Below, one piece after another: positions 20,421-31,552 of a stretch of DNA of 31,552 nucleotides; within the stretch, counting starts at the first letter, position 1, and every line of letters starts with the position of its first letter. The stretch covers positions 1-31,552 of the forward strand of contig JAYMTF010000696.1 in the NCBI GenBank assembly GCA_036897485.1, given 5' to 3'. Origin of the DNA: Pelargonium nanum. Taxonomy: Eukaryota; Streptophyta; Magnoliopsida; Geraniales; Geraniaceae. The position numbers and the translations under genes are program-made. The notes under the pieces are model-generated. The model was not told the origin of the DNA, ran no database searches, and saw only the letters and a program-made list of their open reading frames with translations.

Positions 20421-21900
20421 CCTTGACCTTGACAATAGAGAATTAGACTTGATTATGTATTTTTATGTTGAGGTTCAAGAATGATGTTTTTGTTTCTGAA
20501 TGTTGAATATGTATACTATGAACTTTCAAGGGATGTAGAGGTTGCGGAGGGATTTAGTAGCTTGTTCGGTAATTTAATGCATATCATTCAAACTCTCTCG
20601 CCCAATTTACTTTATGTCCAATTGGTACATTTTTACAACTGAAATTACACGAAACTTGACTTCCGAATTTTACAATCGTCAATATACCGATCATTACTAA
20701 CTTTTAGAAACAACTCTTTATCGATTAGCCCTTATGGTTTTTCAGTAAAGTTAATAAGCTACGAAACAAGCTCTAATTAGGAAAAAAGAATAATAAAATT
20801 AATGCCATAAAATAAAGGTTCTTGCTCTGAGTGACATTGACTCATTAAAGCTTCAAAAACAGTGGTAATCTTAGTTCAACCTTGACCAAGAAAAAGAGGT
20901 GGTTTTGGTCATTGGAAGATTGGGACTAGTTCAATTCAAATTTCTAAGATTTGGAATCTTCAAATTCTGTCACCTTTCTTCAACTTATTTTAACTTTATA
21001 ATAATATTAAAATATTAAAATTAAAAAATTGAATGTGAAGTAGTCAAAACAGTTATTTGATATGTTTATTGATTTCACCAATTGATTGTTTAATATTATC
21101 ATAACTTTCTTGTTCCGATCATAAAGATTCGTTTACGTATCACTCCAATTGATTTCATGTAATTTTACTATCGTGATTCACAAAGATTCACAAATTGACT
21201 ATGTTAATGAGCGACTCTCTCGGAGGTAACGCAAAGACACTCATGTTTGTGAACGTATCGCCTGTTGTGTCAGCTCTATCATGATTCACAATATTCGTCT
21301 ATGTGCCGCTTTAATTAGCTTGTTTGTGATTTTAACATCACGGTTCATATAAATTAGTTCATGTCTATTTTTCTACTCAGCCATTATCTAAAAAGGTTGT
21401 GCTATGATTTCCTGTATTGGCCAATATAGGATTCCTTGAATATTCTCCAACGGACAAAAACAGAGCATCAACATGTTACTTCCATTTTCAGGTACTAACA
21501 AACAACACAGCTTGTTCGGTATCGGTATACATCGTACTTTGTACACTAAACTCAACTCGAAATACCTAAACTACCCTCGATCCCGTAATGCAAAAGGGGG
21601 TGCTTTGTGGGGGCATTTACGGTATTTCCACTCTTGTCTGATCTGTAAAACAGTTGACTCTCTACACAGACCCGAACCGCACCGCACACAATTCAACGCA
21701 CCCGCGTCTGGATTCGTTTCTTTCTTCCCCGAAACGCCCAATACCTAGCTCAGCTAGCTTTCAGTTTCGCAGACTAAGTTTCGATTTTTTTTAGGACCCA
21801 TAAAAAAAGGCGATTTGGGTTGTAAGGATTCGGATCCTTTCTCGGACCCCACCAGAAAATCGGGGTCCGAATCGTCCGATCCGTCTTAGGGTTCTCTCAT
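20421..21900. other. intergenic region between the reductase and BSL1
   Basis: AT-rich. The first 100-200 bp are probably the reductase 3' untranslated region. Around 21,120-21,200 and 21,281-21,350 there are weakly similar stretches (attcgt.tacgt..c.c...aattga/agctt.. and atc.cgg/tgattca), possibly an old direct repeat. The last 350 bp become GC-richer and are probably BSL1 promoter and leader. No gene recognised. Confidence 0.5.
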
Positions 21901-21907
21901 TTCTAGT

Positions 21908-21935
21908 CTTCAGCTTCAGCTTCAGCTTCAGCTTC
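21908..21935 (+). repeat. (CTTCAG)n microsatellite in the BSL1 leader
   Basis: Four perfect copies of CTTCAG followed by a partial copy and CT-rich sequence, about 60-90 bp before the BSL1 ATG. CT-rich microsatellites are common in plant 5' untranslated regions; this one is a likely polymorphic site. Confidence 0.85.
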
Positions 21936-21998
21936 GTCTTCTTCTAATTGAATTGTCTGAGCAATAGATTGCTCTGATTTTGATTTGTTGAGGACTTG

Positions 21999-24900
21999 AT
22001 GGGTTCGAAGCCATGGTTGCATCCGGCTCCGACCTATCGGACCTTGGAGACCTATTGGGACACCGACGACGACGCTCCCGGTCCCCGATGCGGCCACACT
22101 CTCACCGCCGTCGCCGCCACTAAGTCTCACGGCCCTCGGCTGATTCTGTTCGGCGGCGCCACCGCCATCGAGGGTGGTGCTGCTTCCTCAGCTCCCGGAA
22201 TCAGTAACTAGCTTTCTCTTTTGTTTTTGTCTTCAGCTTCACTTTAGAGCTACCTTGATTGTTGTTAATTGTTGGTTTGTTTGTTGATTTGGAATCAAGG
22301 GTTGGCTGGAGTCACCAATTCAGTTCATTCCTATGATGTTCTGACCAGGAAGTGGACTAGGTAACCAAAATCTGAAGTTTATGAAGATTTTGTTGTAGTG
22401 GATTGACTGGATTCTGTATCAAGCTGTGGTCTAATGGTGCTGTGATGAACTGTTCATGTGTTGCAGAATTCGACCTGCTGGTGATCCACCATCTCCTAGA
22501 GCAGCTCATGCTGCTGCTGCAGTTGGTACTATGGTTGTTTTTCAGGTGATTAGAAGCTCAATTTTGAGTAGAAATGGGGATTTTTGGAGCTTTTGCTTGT
22601 ATTAATTTGTATTGGTTGATGAATGGCTAGGGTGGCATAGGTCCTGCTGGGCATTCCACTGATGATCTCTATGTGCTGGACTTGACTAATGACAAATTCA
22701 AGTGGCATAGGTGAGCTTATGTGGTCAATGCTGAGGTTTAATGGATCGGGGGTTTGATGAATCCTGATGGGGTTTTAGTCACTTCTTTTCGTTTGTGAAT
22801 GTAGGGTTGTTGTTCAAGGACAGGGTCCAGGTCCTCGCTATGGTCATGTGATGGACTTGGTTGCCCAGAGATATCTTGTGACTGTCAGCGGCAATGATGG
22901 TATGTGATGTTTTGTTGATATGAATTTGAACATTTGTTTTAGTTTTAATAGCAAGTGAGGAAAGCTATCAATTGCTACTTATTTGATGAGTATGATGCTG
23001 TGCTTCGGCAGTTATCAGATACCCAATTGGAAATTTTGAGTATTTTAATGTGAAGTGCTGAAGAATATTTGGCAGCGTCATTTTAACAATATATTGTATC
23101 TAGACATGTTTTGTCTTGTTGTCTGAAATGCCCTTCCGTTAGAACAGTAACAAAATATCATTTATTGATATGCTGTTTGGATGAATGGTGATTATATTTT
23201 CTTGTCGTTTCTGAATTTATTAACATTAATTATACATTCTTATAGGGAAAAGAGTTTTGTCCGATGCCTGGGCATTGGATACTGCCCAGAAACCATACGC
23301 ATGGCAGAAGCTCACTCCGGAAGGTGATAGACCTTCTGCTAGAATGTGAGTTATTAATCTTCATTTCATCAATCCATTGTCTACAGTTTTGTTTCACTTT
23401 CTAAACTGGGGTAGGATTTTTTATTTCTATTTTCAAGAGGTGGTCGTTTAAGTAGTTTTTAATTTCGGTTATATTTTTTCATTAAGTATGCACTTATTAG
23501 TTGCATGATATTATCTTATTACCGGATTTATCTCTCCATATAGGAATGTAATTATTTGGAATGAGCTCCAAAATTATGTTTATGCGTTTGGTAAAAAAAA
23601 AAAAAATACTTGTCAGCTTCGGAATGTTTAGTTTGGTATTTATGAAATTATTCTTGGATTATATAGGTAGTGGTCATATTTGCGAGAATGGGTTGCGTTA
23701 TTTTTGCCTTATACTGGTTATCACATATAGTAGGAGCAGAATGCTATTGATCAGTGTTGTTAAACTATTGCTCATTGTTCAATCTATTAGTGGTTATTAG
23801 TTTCCTTGGATAGTCGAGTACATAGTAACTCAATTTCTGACAAACATAAAGATAAACTACCCCACATTGGAGGCTTTTTCACCTTACTTGGCGGAGTTAC
23901 ATCATAATCCAAAAAATTAACCTTCAATATCCTTTTACTGTCTGAATTCTGATTTCTTATAACTTTGTAGGTATGCGACAGCAAGTGCTCGCTCAGATGG
24001 CATGTTTTTGCTTTGTGGTGGAAGAGACATTTCTGGCGCGGTATGTTTTGTTTCTGTTCTTGGAAAATTAAAGCAGTTAATTGGTTGCCATCCTTACAAC
24101 CAGTCGTTTGCTATTTTGAATTGGGCTTGTGCATATATTAGATGCAAGCGAATCATTTCAATTGCAACTGGAAGAGAAGTTTCCGTCATTTCTCTCTTCC
24201 TCTACCCTCTTCTTGATTGATTATAAATCAGTAGGCAATGTGACTCATTCAACTCCATATGCTACAACTATGCAAATTGATGCTACAACTATGCAAATTG
24301 TTGATTGTCCACTATTAATTTTTCTTCATTGATGCTTTTCATTTAGACTTAATTCCTGGGCTTGTTGGTTTTACATATGTTTACAGCCGCTGGCAGATGC
24401 TTATGGGCTTCTTATGCATAGGAATGGTCAGTGGGAGTGGACTCTTGCTCCTGGTGTGTCTCCTTCACCAAGGTATCAACATGCTGCGGTAAGTCATAGC
24501 TCTAAGTCTGTGGTACTCAGCTAAAGTAGGGTACAGTTTAAGTTCAGTTGGCTTATCACATATGGTCTGTGTGAAGAGTTTAGTTTCAGAAACTAGGTTT
24601 AAATTGTCATTTTGTTCTGGGTATTGTCTAATGTAAGTTAACTCTTTACTTGTCCCCTTTTGAGACTAATGCATGTGATAATGTCTGCTGCTAGGTTTTT
24701 GTTGGTGCTCGGTTGCATGTCACTGGAGGTGTTCTCAGGGGAGGACGTGGAGTAGAGGGTGAAGCAGCTATAGCAGGTAATTTTTCAGTTTCCATTAGCA
24801 TGACTGGTTTTATTTTAAACATGTTTCTAATCCCTATTATTAACTCTTAGATGTGCTTCCATTTTGATAGTATTGGACACTGCTGCTGGAGTTTGGTTGG

Positions 24901-27900
24901 ATAGAAATGGGCTTGTTACGTCATCACGTGCGGGAAAGGGACATGTGGAATACGATCCTTCATTAGAGTTAATGCGTCGTTGTCGCCATGCAGCCGCTTC
25001 TGTTGGTGTTCGTATATATATCTATGGTGGTCTAAGAGGAGGTAATGTATGTGCAAAGTTTTGGATTGCATCAAGGTTGAACTTTCATTTTTAATGTCAG
25101 TAAAAAATCCTGACATCAGAATTGGTCAAATTGTGTTTGCTTCTATGTTCTGGGAAAAAAGGAATTTATCACAATTTCACAAGGAAAGTTGGATTCATCT
25201 GCTGCTGCTTCAACATCCACGTTGCATGTTTGTGTGATAAAAATCCTGACATTAGAATTGGTCAAACTGTATTTGCTTCTATGTTCTGGGGGAAAGGAAT
25301 TGATCGCAATCAGAAATTAAAAACGGGACAATAGGGAAACTTGAATTCATCTTCTGCTGCACCAACATCCACGTTGCATGTTTCATGTTTGTGTGATAAA
25401 CCATGTAGTCTTAGATTATCTTTTCCTCTATTAAAGGGATTGTACACTTTAGCATATCTATGTTCATTTTGTCTCTTACGTTTCTTTATTTGTGTTGTTG
25501 CATAATTAATCGATTATGATGCTTTGTGCAGACGTGCTGCTTGATGATTTTCTGGTCGCAGAAAACTCACCGTTTCAATCAGATATTAATTCTCCTGTAT
25601 TAACATCTGAGAGAACCTCTCCCCTTTCAAGTCCCAGAATGAATCAAAATACAAGATCTTTTGGAGCATCAGATGATGAACTAGAACTCCCTTCATCTGG
25701 TGGCACAAGGTATTATTTTGCGGTTCATGCTGCCCTCTTTCCCGTCTCTCATGTGAGAAGTCAGGTTCTTGCTTATATGCTTTCTAATGGATCATTTTTG
25801 TTATGATAACCAGTATGGACCAAAATTCCATGGAGAAACTGAGAGAGGCTTCTGCTGCTGAAGCTGAAGCAGCTAATGCTGTCTGGCAGGCAGTGCAGGC
25901 TTCATCTGCTCCTACCGAAGAAACATCTGTATCTGATGAAAACTCACATGCAGCAGAAGCAATTTCAGATGGAAGTGATTCTGAGGCAGACGTTCGCCTT
26001 CATTCAAGAGCTGTACGTCTGCATCTGTATAATACGCGAGTGATTTTTTGTTGGCAAGATGCAAAATTATAATTTACTTTTGCTACAGGTTGTAGTTGCT
26101 AAAGAGGCTGTAGGTAACCTGGGTGGGATGGTGAGGCAATTATCTTTGGATCAATTTGAAAATGAGAGCAGACGAATGATTCCCTCAAATAATGACCCGT
26201 CATATGCCAAAAAATTCACCAGGCAGAAGTCTCCCCAGGGATTACATAAGAAGGCAAGCACTACAACACATTTGTCCCCTCCATTTTATCTTTAGGGGTG
26301 GTTCATTATAATTGGTTATCTTGCAGGTTATTTCTACGTTGCTTAGGCCACGGAATTGGAAAGCTCCTGCCAATAGGAGGTTTTTCCTTGATTCCTATGA
26401 AGTCGGCGAGCTTTGTTATGCTGCTGAACAGATCTTTATGCATGAACCAACAGTTCTTCAGTTGAAAGCTCCTGTTAAATTATTTGGTGATCTTCATGGG
26501 CAGTTTGGTGACCTAATGCGACTATTTGATGAATATGGATTTCCTTCCACTGCAGGAGATATAACGTAAGTATGATATTCAATTTCGTACTAGTGTAGCT
26601 TGATGGAATTCAAGCTAAATTGCAACTTCTCATTTGCATTTTGTTTTAAGATCGTTAGAGTTTTAAATTCTTTCATTTACTTACTACCACTCTACTAATG
26701 ATCTGGGATTGTAACCTCAACATCTGAAGCTAAGACATAAGAAAGAGGGGATTAATCTACTGTTATGGTTCAGACAGCAGAAAGACTAATCTGAGTAAAG
26801 TGGAAGATTGTTAAACTTTAAATCCATTCTAATTATGATATTGAAGGTTAATTTTCTATTTATTATTTAATTATCAGAACGTAGAATGTGAGCATGATGG
26901 GTGATGAAGGATGAGCTACCCCTTCTGGAAATTTGGGTTTTAAAAAGTTGTTTCATGAACTTTCAACTGTGAACACTACAAAGAATATATAAAGTGTTAT
27001 TTGATAGAGGGTATATTATTGTTGTCCCATTCAGACATTAGTATGTAGGTTAATGCCTTGACTTTCTCCAAAATGAGTATGTTTAAGCAAAATGAAACTT
27101 ACTAATCTTTATTTTTGTTATTTTTCAGCTATATTGATTATTTGTTTTTGGGAGATTACGTTGATCGGGGACAGCACAGCTTAGAGACCATAACTTTGCT
27201 TCTTGCTCTCAAGGCAAGCTTCCACTTTGGGAATTCCGAATCATATAGCTTTATTCATTTACTACGGATAGTTGATTGTATTTTGGTTAATTGACTTTGC
27301 AGATTGAGTATCCTGAGAATATTCACTTGATACGTGGAAATCATGAAGCTGCTGACATAAATGCTCTCTTTGGCTTCCGCATTGAGTGTATTGAGAGAAT
27401 GGTAGGATTGACATGCATATATTAGTCCTATATAGATTTGAACGTGCAAATAACATGTACATGTTTTGCAGGGAGAAAACGATGGGATTTGGGCATGGAC
27501 AAGATTCAATCAACTTTTCAACTATCTTCCACTTGCTGCTCTGATCGAGAAGAAAATCATTTGTATGCATGGTGGCATAGGAAGGTCCATACATTCAGTA
27601 GAACAAATAGAGAAGCTTGAGAGGCCCATAACAATGGATGCTGGATCCATTATTTTAATGGATCTTTTATGGTATGCTCCGATTCATTCATCTTACAACA
27701 TTTGTTGACATTCCATCACCTTATGGCATTTGTATAATGTATATGCAGGTCTGATCCTACAGAAAATGATAGCGTCGAGGGTTTGAGACCAAATGCTAGA
27801 GGGCCTGGTCTCGTCACTTTCGGGGTATGCATTCAAGTCATCGCTTAAATTTGAGAGTATTATGATGTTTGCTCCATAAAATATATATATGTCACTTGCT

Positions 27901-28466
27901 AATGTATGTTTGACGCCTTTATATGCAGCCTGACCGAGTGACAGACTTCTGCAAGAGAAATAAGTTACAACTAATCATAAGAGCTCACGAATGCGTCATG
28001 GATGGGTTTGAACGATTTGCTCAGGGGCAATTGATTACTCTTTTCTCCGCCACAAATTACTGTGGTAAGTAAAAAGCTTCGAGTGTGAAAAACCTTCTAA
28101 TCTTAGCTTTCTCCTTTTATGCTACCGCCTGTAGCGGCCTAATTTGGCATTTGAATACAGGTACGGCGAACAATGCCGGGGCCATACTTGTCGTGGGAAG
28201 AGGATTGGTTGTGGTTCCAAAATTGATTCATCCCCTGCCACCTCCCCTTCAGTCACCCGAGACATCCCCAGAACGTGTCGGGGACGACACTTGGATGCAG
28301 GTAAAAACGGTTGCTACTTCTATACAAATTTCACGAGCCTTATAATTACTGGACCACCCGTCTTATTTCTGGTTTCCTGTAGGAGCTAAACATCCAAAGA
28401 CCACCCACACCAACTCGTGGTCGGCCACAACCTGATCTAGACCGGAACTCTCTGGCATATATATGA
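21999..28466 (+). CDS. BSL1: BSL1: Kelch-repeat Ser/Thr phosphatase of the BSU1 family, 21 exons
   Basis: Exons: 21999-22203, 22300-22360, 22467-22545, 22631-22710, 22805-22899, 23246-23345, 23971-24040, 24387-24488, 24695-24776, 24871-25041, 25532-25709, 25814-26012, 26089-26253, 26327-26565, 27129-27213, 27303-27401, 27472-27671, 27749-27824, 27929-28064, 28161-28300, 28383-28466. They join to 881 residues, the length I recall for Arabidopsis BSL1. An N-terminal Kelch propeller (about 30-340) precedes a linker and a PPP catalytic domain with GDLHG (583-587), GDYVDRG (617-623), GNHE (649-652), H703 and H782. The N-terminus [11 protein letters not shown] and C-terminus RNSLAYI distinguish BSL1 from BSL2/3. 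BSU1-family phosphatases act in brassinosteroid signalling by inactivating the GSK3-like kinase BIN2; potato BSL1 is also targeted by the Phytophthora infestans effector AVR2. Introns 13 and 15 begin with GC. Confidence 0.97.
24259..24300 (+). repeat. 21-bp tandem duplication in BSL1 intron 7
   Basis: A 21-bp unit beginning atgctacaactatgc occurs twice back to back at 24259 and 24280. It is intronic and perfect, so probably a recent slippage event. Confidence 0.85.
25106..25400 (+). repeat. direct tandem duplication inside BSL1 intron 10
   Basis: Two adjacent copies of about 140-160 bp. Both start near 'aaatcctgacat.agaattgg' (25107 and 25242), share 'tttgcttctatgttctggg', and end with 'aacatccacgttgcatgttt'. 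They differ at scattered sites and the second has extra bases, so the duplication is not very recent. It lies wholly in the intron (25042-25531) and does not disturb splice sites. Confidence 0.85.
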
Positions 28467-29129
28467 CATCATCAACTCGACAGGTTTTGTAATTTCCAAC
28501 AATTTTATGCCGAAACCCTAGGATTTCCCATCTAGCCTGGTCGGTTCAGTTCATTTCATTATACCGCAGAAGAGCATTTGTGACCTGTGAAAATATATGC
28601 ATGGTTTTGTGTTGTACATGGGAAGATACATGAGTTTCAGAAGATGAAGCCTTGGAGAAACATTAGACAGATAATTGAATTTAGCTCTCCAAATCAAGTG
28701 GTGGTTGTAATATAATATTTGTACAATTAGGTTGTTCCTTGGGAAAATGAGATGGCAAGTTTTTATGTTTTTGATAATTATTTATGGATTATCAGGGAAG
28801 CTGGTGGTTCCTCTGATCTTGTGTGTATTATATTTTATATAAATGTAATTTGATTATATATTTTGATATTTATAAAATTATTTCCTTTCTTTTTCAAGTA
28901 TTGAAGTATTTACTTTATCATGCAGATATATATGGCTAAGAAGTAAGAATGGCCAGTTTTATGGGTTTGTTGCCTCAGGTTTTTTCTATGTTCACAAATT
29001 TTGATTTGTTTGTTTATAGCATAGGGAAGGTAATCAAGGCATGTTTAAAGCACTTACATATATCTATCGGTAGTTAGTAATACAATTGTGGAACCCGACC
29101 CAAAATCTTCATGTTAGACTTTATAAATA

Positions 29130-29165
<36 letters not shown>

Positions 29166-29999
29166 CCAACTTGAAACCCAAAATTGTCACCTCTTATTGG
29201 TCGTGAGTGGATTTTGAGATACATACATATGCTTTTTGAACTCGTGTATTTCTCATTTCTTTACAATACTCACTTCTAACCAAAATGGGTGTTATCTATT
29301 CTTATTTTTAATTATTCTCAAAATAGAAACAAAAACCCTCATTTTAGAACATCATATGTCAATTATGTTAAATATTCTTATTTCTAACACTTATTGGAAA
29401 ACAAAACCACATTTAGAACACACATCACCAAAACGCACCGTTTTGAATACAAATGATTTTTGCTGATGTGGACAACTAGTCTAACGTGGAATGTTGAGTT
29501 GGACAAGAGTAGTGACATGTGCATCACTAACCAGCAATAGCAGGTCAGTTGGAGTTAAATACAAAAAATGGCATGTCCAAGGGCCAAAACAAGTGAAAAC
29601 CTTAAATGAGGGCTAACTCCAAAATTTGAACAAATCCAAGAGGTGTAGAACCATTTAAGCCTTGAATAAAAGAAACAAAATGACGTTAGATTGAGATTGT
29701 ATAGCTCAAAATCCATTAAAACAATGACAATTTGTTGGACACATCATTGGGCTCTAAACTTTAAAGTCTCCCAAAAAGGAAGCAACCTCCACACCCATGT
29801 GGGCCACCTACCCATCACCAATTACATTACTTACAAATTATTTTAATTATATACTTTTTAAATATTAAGAGAGAGATTGGGCTAGGGTCTGTTTTTGGTA
29901 GCACCAAAATATAAATAAAATTGGACTCTCTTCTTGTGAAAATAACTACACAATAAAAAGTCAAAATATCTCAAAAGCAGTCCCAACCTACCAACAAAA
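28467..29999. other. BSL1 3' region and spacer
   Basis: The first 300-400 bp are probably the BSL1 3' untranslated region. The rest is AT-rich spacer leading to the DAYSLEEPER promoter. It contains a perfect run of 30 A (29131-29160). I see no open frame with family resemblance and no RNA gene. Confidence 0.55.
29131..29160 (+). repeat. poly(A) tract of 30
   Basis: Thirty uninterrupted A residues. It could be a microsatellite or the tail of an old retroposed sequence inserted in plus orientation. I could not find pol III boxes or a matching target-site duplication around it, so the origin is open. Confidence 0.9.
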
Positions 30000-31143
30000 C
30001 AAAAACAACCCTTCTCCTCTTTTAGGTCCAATTCGATCCCTAAACAAAAAAAAGCCCAAATCGTCTTTCGTTCCTCTCGACCTGCAAAACCCTAGATCGA
30101 TCGATCGATCTTGTGCTTTGCTTTGCAGACACCTGACGATCGGGCCCCGACCTTCCCGTACGGCCCGCGGATCCATTTATCCTCTCTTTTTTGTGGGTCT
30201 CTCTCCCAACAACCGTCCGGTAACAATTAAACCCTAACTCTGGCCCCAATTTTAATTATGCTTTGTTTACTCGTCTGTGTTCTTTTCTTTTCTTCTTATT
30301 ATGTTTTTATGATGGTTCGATCTGGTTCTTGATATGCTTTTCCAGGATCTGGTCGGTTCTGCGATCTACAGTGTTTGAATTTTCGAATTTAGGGGTTTTT
30401 GGTTCTGGGTTTGTGTTTGTGTTTTGATCTGGGCTTGGAAGCCCATGCTGGTGCGATCGATCAAACGCCAGATCTGTGTTTTGTGTTTTTCATGCTTAGC
30501 CCATTTGCTTTGATAAAGCACTAGTCTTGACGGTTTCTGGGGTTGTTGTCATTTTTTTGTTCTGTTTTTGGTTTGATATAAAGTTGTAAGCTTGAGCTGA
30601 TTTGATGTTTCTCTCTAAATATATGAGAGAGCTTGCTCATGATTGCAAAATTTGGCCTGTTTGAGAAGATTCTTTTCCAGCTTCTTAGAGAGAAATGAGA
30701 TGTTTTTGAAGGCAAAGTTGTTGGATTTACTGATCAGACTAAAATATGGGTTAACTGCTAAATACTTGAGATTATATATTTTGCAGTCTTGTGTCTACAT
30801 TGTTTGTAGTTGTATTTTTTTTGTTGGGTACATTCTCTGCTGTTTATTACTTGGTTCACTGTCAACAATTTGTTTTTTGTTTTTTTTTTTTCCATTTTGA
30901 ACTCTACCTTTATCTGTTTTTATGATAATATATATAGTTCTGATTACTTTCTTTTTCATTTTTCATTGTTTGATTCATGCTGGTCAAGTATAGCTCATTC
31001 TAGTTGGAGTGTGATCAAGTTACTTTAACATTGAAATTGTTGTAGGTATTGTGGTACTTGTACTGGTTTCTAATTTGGGATATTTAGATCTTGTCTGAAT
31101 TACTTTTTGCTATCCTTCACAGGAGTTCACTTCTTGAGATTAG
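30000..31143 (+). promoter_or_regulatory. DAYSLEEPER leader with a probable 5'UTR intron
   Basis: The leader region holds a telo-box AAACCCTA (30087-30094), a GATC tetranucleotide repeat directly after it (to 30110), and a second AAACCCTA at 30229-30236. A plausible donor CCG|GTAACA at 30220 and a strong acceptor TTCACAG ending at 31122, with T-rich sequence between, suggest a leader intron of about 900 bp. Exon 2 would start at 31123, 21 bp before the ATG. Telo-boxes are frequent in promoters of plant growth and ribosomal genes. The donor is inferred; the acceptor is more secure. Confidence 0.55.
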
Positions 31144-31552
31144 ATGGCAACCCCTGATGAAATCCACGAGAACAATGAAAACAATGAACTGGCCATTACA
31201 ACATTGGATCCAGAGCCGGAGCCAGAACCTGAGCCCGAGCCTGAGCTCGAGCCCGAGACACAGCCTAATAAGAGGAGGAAGAAGAAGTCCATAGTATGGG
31301 AACACTTCACTATAGAAACTGTGAGTCCTGGATGTAGAAGGGCCTGCTGTAAACAATGCAAGCAAAGTTTTGCATATAGTACAGGGTCGAAAGTTGCTGG
31401 TACCAGCCACCTAAAGCGCCACATTGCAAAAGGGACCTGCCCAGCTCTTTTACGCATTCAGGATAAGAATCAGATGACTCCATATAGTGCTCCTTCGAAG
31501 ATGGGCAGCACTGATGCACCAAAACGGCGCTATAGAAGCCCTAGCGCAGCCT
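31144..31552 (+). CDS. DAYSLEEPER: DAYSLEEPER: BED zinc-finger, hAT-transposase-derived protein (5' part)
   Basis: Open from ATG at 31144 to the right edge, 136 codons, continuing outside. After an acidic opening comes a Glu-Pro repeat (residues 23-38), then a basic nuclear-localisation-type stretch KRRKKK (43-48) and a BED zinc finger (about 49-100) with W52, F55, C69-x2-C72, H89 and H93. The segments KKKSIVWEHFT and VAGTSHLKRHIAKGTCPAL closely match what I know of Arabidopsis DAYSLEEPER and its plant relatives. DAYSLEEPER is a domesticated hAT transposase: it kept DNA binding and dimerisation but lost transposition, and is essential for normal plant development. The catalytic/hATC parts are outside the window, so an active hAT copy cannot be excluded, though the leader-intron arrangement favours a host gene. 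Confidence 0.88.
   Translation, partial: MATPDEIHENNENNELAITTLDPEPEPEPEPEPELEPETQPNKRRKKKSIVWEHFTIETVSPGCRRACCKQCKQSFAYSTGSKVAGTSHLKRHIAKGTCPALLRIQDKNQMTPYSAPSKMGSTDAPKRRYRSPSAA

Noticed and set aside
21996-21998. TTG one codon upstream as BSL1 start
   Set aside because: The ATG at 21999 gives the exact conserved N-terminus [11 protein letters not shown] and a total of 881 residues.
28900-29160. SINE ending in the A30 run
   Set aside because: No A-box/B-box pair was found upstream of the run, and the sequence after it (tctggccaac) has no matching copy upstream as a target duplication.
1-31552. CRISPR array, operon, phage or bacterial features
   Set aside because: Spliced plant genes throughout; the only tandem array has 200-bp units with no short spacer-repeat pattern.

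Overview
This is nuclear DNA from a flowering plant, almost certainly a eudicot. The coding sequences are cut by many short, T-rich, GT-AG introns, the spacers are AT-rich, and every recognisable gene is a plant family. A VAPYRIN-type gene points to a lineage that forms arbuscular mycorrhiza. Rosaceae would fit, but that is only an impression and the sequence does not prove it.

Layout. (1) Bases 1 to about 6.6 kb hold a plant L1-clade LINE on the minus strand. ORF1 (DUF4283-like domain plus CCHC knuckle) and ORF2 (endonuclease, reverse transcriptase, zf-RVT) are both uninterrupted in the window; ORF2 runs off the left edge. (2) 6.6-10.4 kb is AT-rich. It may contain a small unrecognised spliced minus-strand gene (7.6-10.3 kb) and holds a tandem array of about four 200-bp units (9.2-10.0 kb). 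(3) 10,447-11,877 is an intronless VAPYRIN or VAPYRIN-like gene (MSP domain plus ankyrin repeats). (4) 12-13.9 kb is gene-free and contains a diverged direct and inverted repeat. (5) 14.0-16.2 kb holds two tandem two-exon histone H2A.X genes, both ending in SQEF. (6) 16,726-16,798 is a tRNA-Ala(TGC), 100 bp before the ATG of a 12-exon Tas-like aldo/keto reductase (16,899-20,420). (7) 21,999-28,466 is a 21-exon BSL1 gene (Kelch-PPP phosphatase, 881 aa). (8) From about 30.0 kb to the right edge is the 5' part of a DAYSLEEPER gene, a domesticated hAT transposase, with a probable 5'UTR intron.

All recognised protein genes except the LINE are on the plus strand. They look like independent housekeeping, signalling and chromatin genes, not one functional cluster. 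I found no evidence of a new multi-gene system. The most useful leads are the apparently intact LINE, the diverged H2A.X duplicate, the two GC-AG introns of BSL1, the tandem array with CACGTG cores upstream of the VAPYRIN gene, and the unrecognised divergent minus-strand gene candidate.
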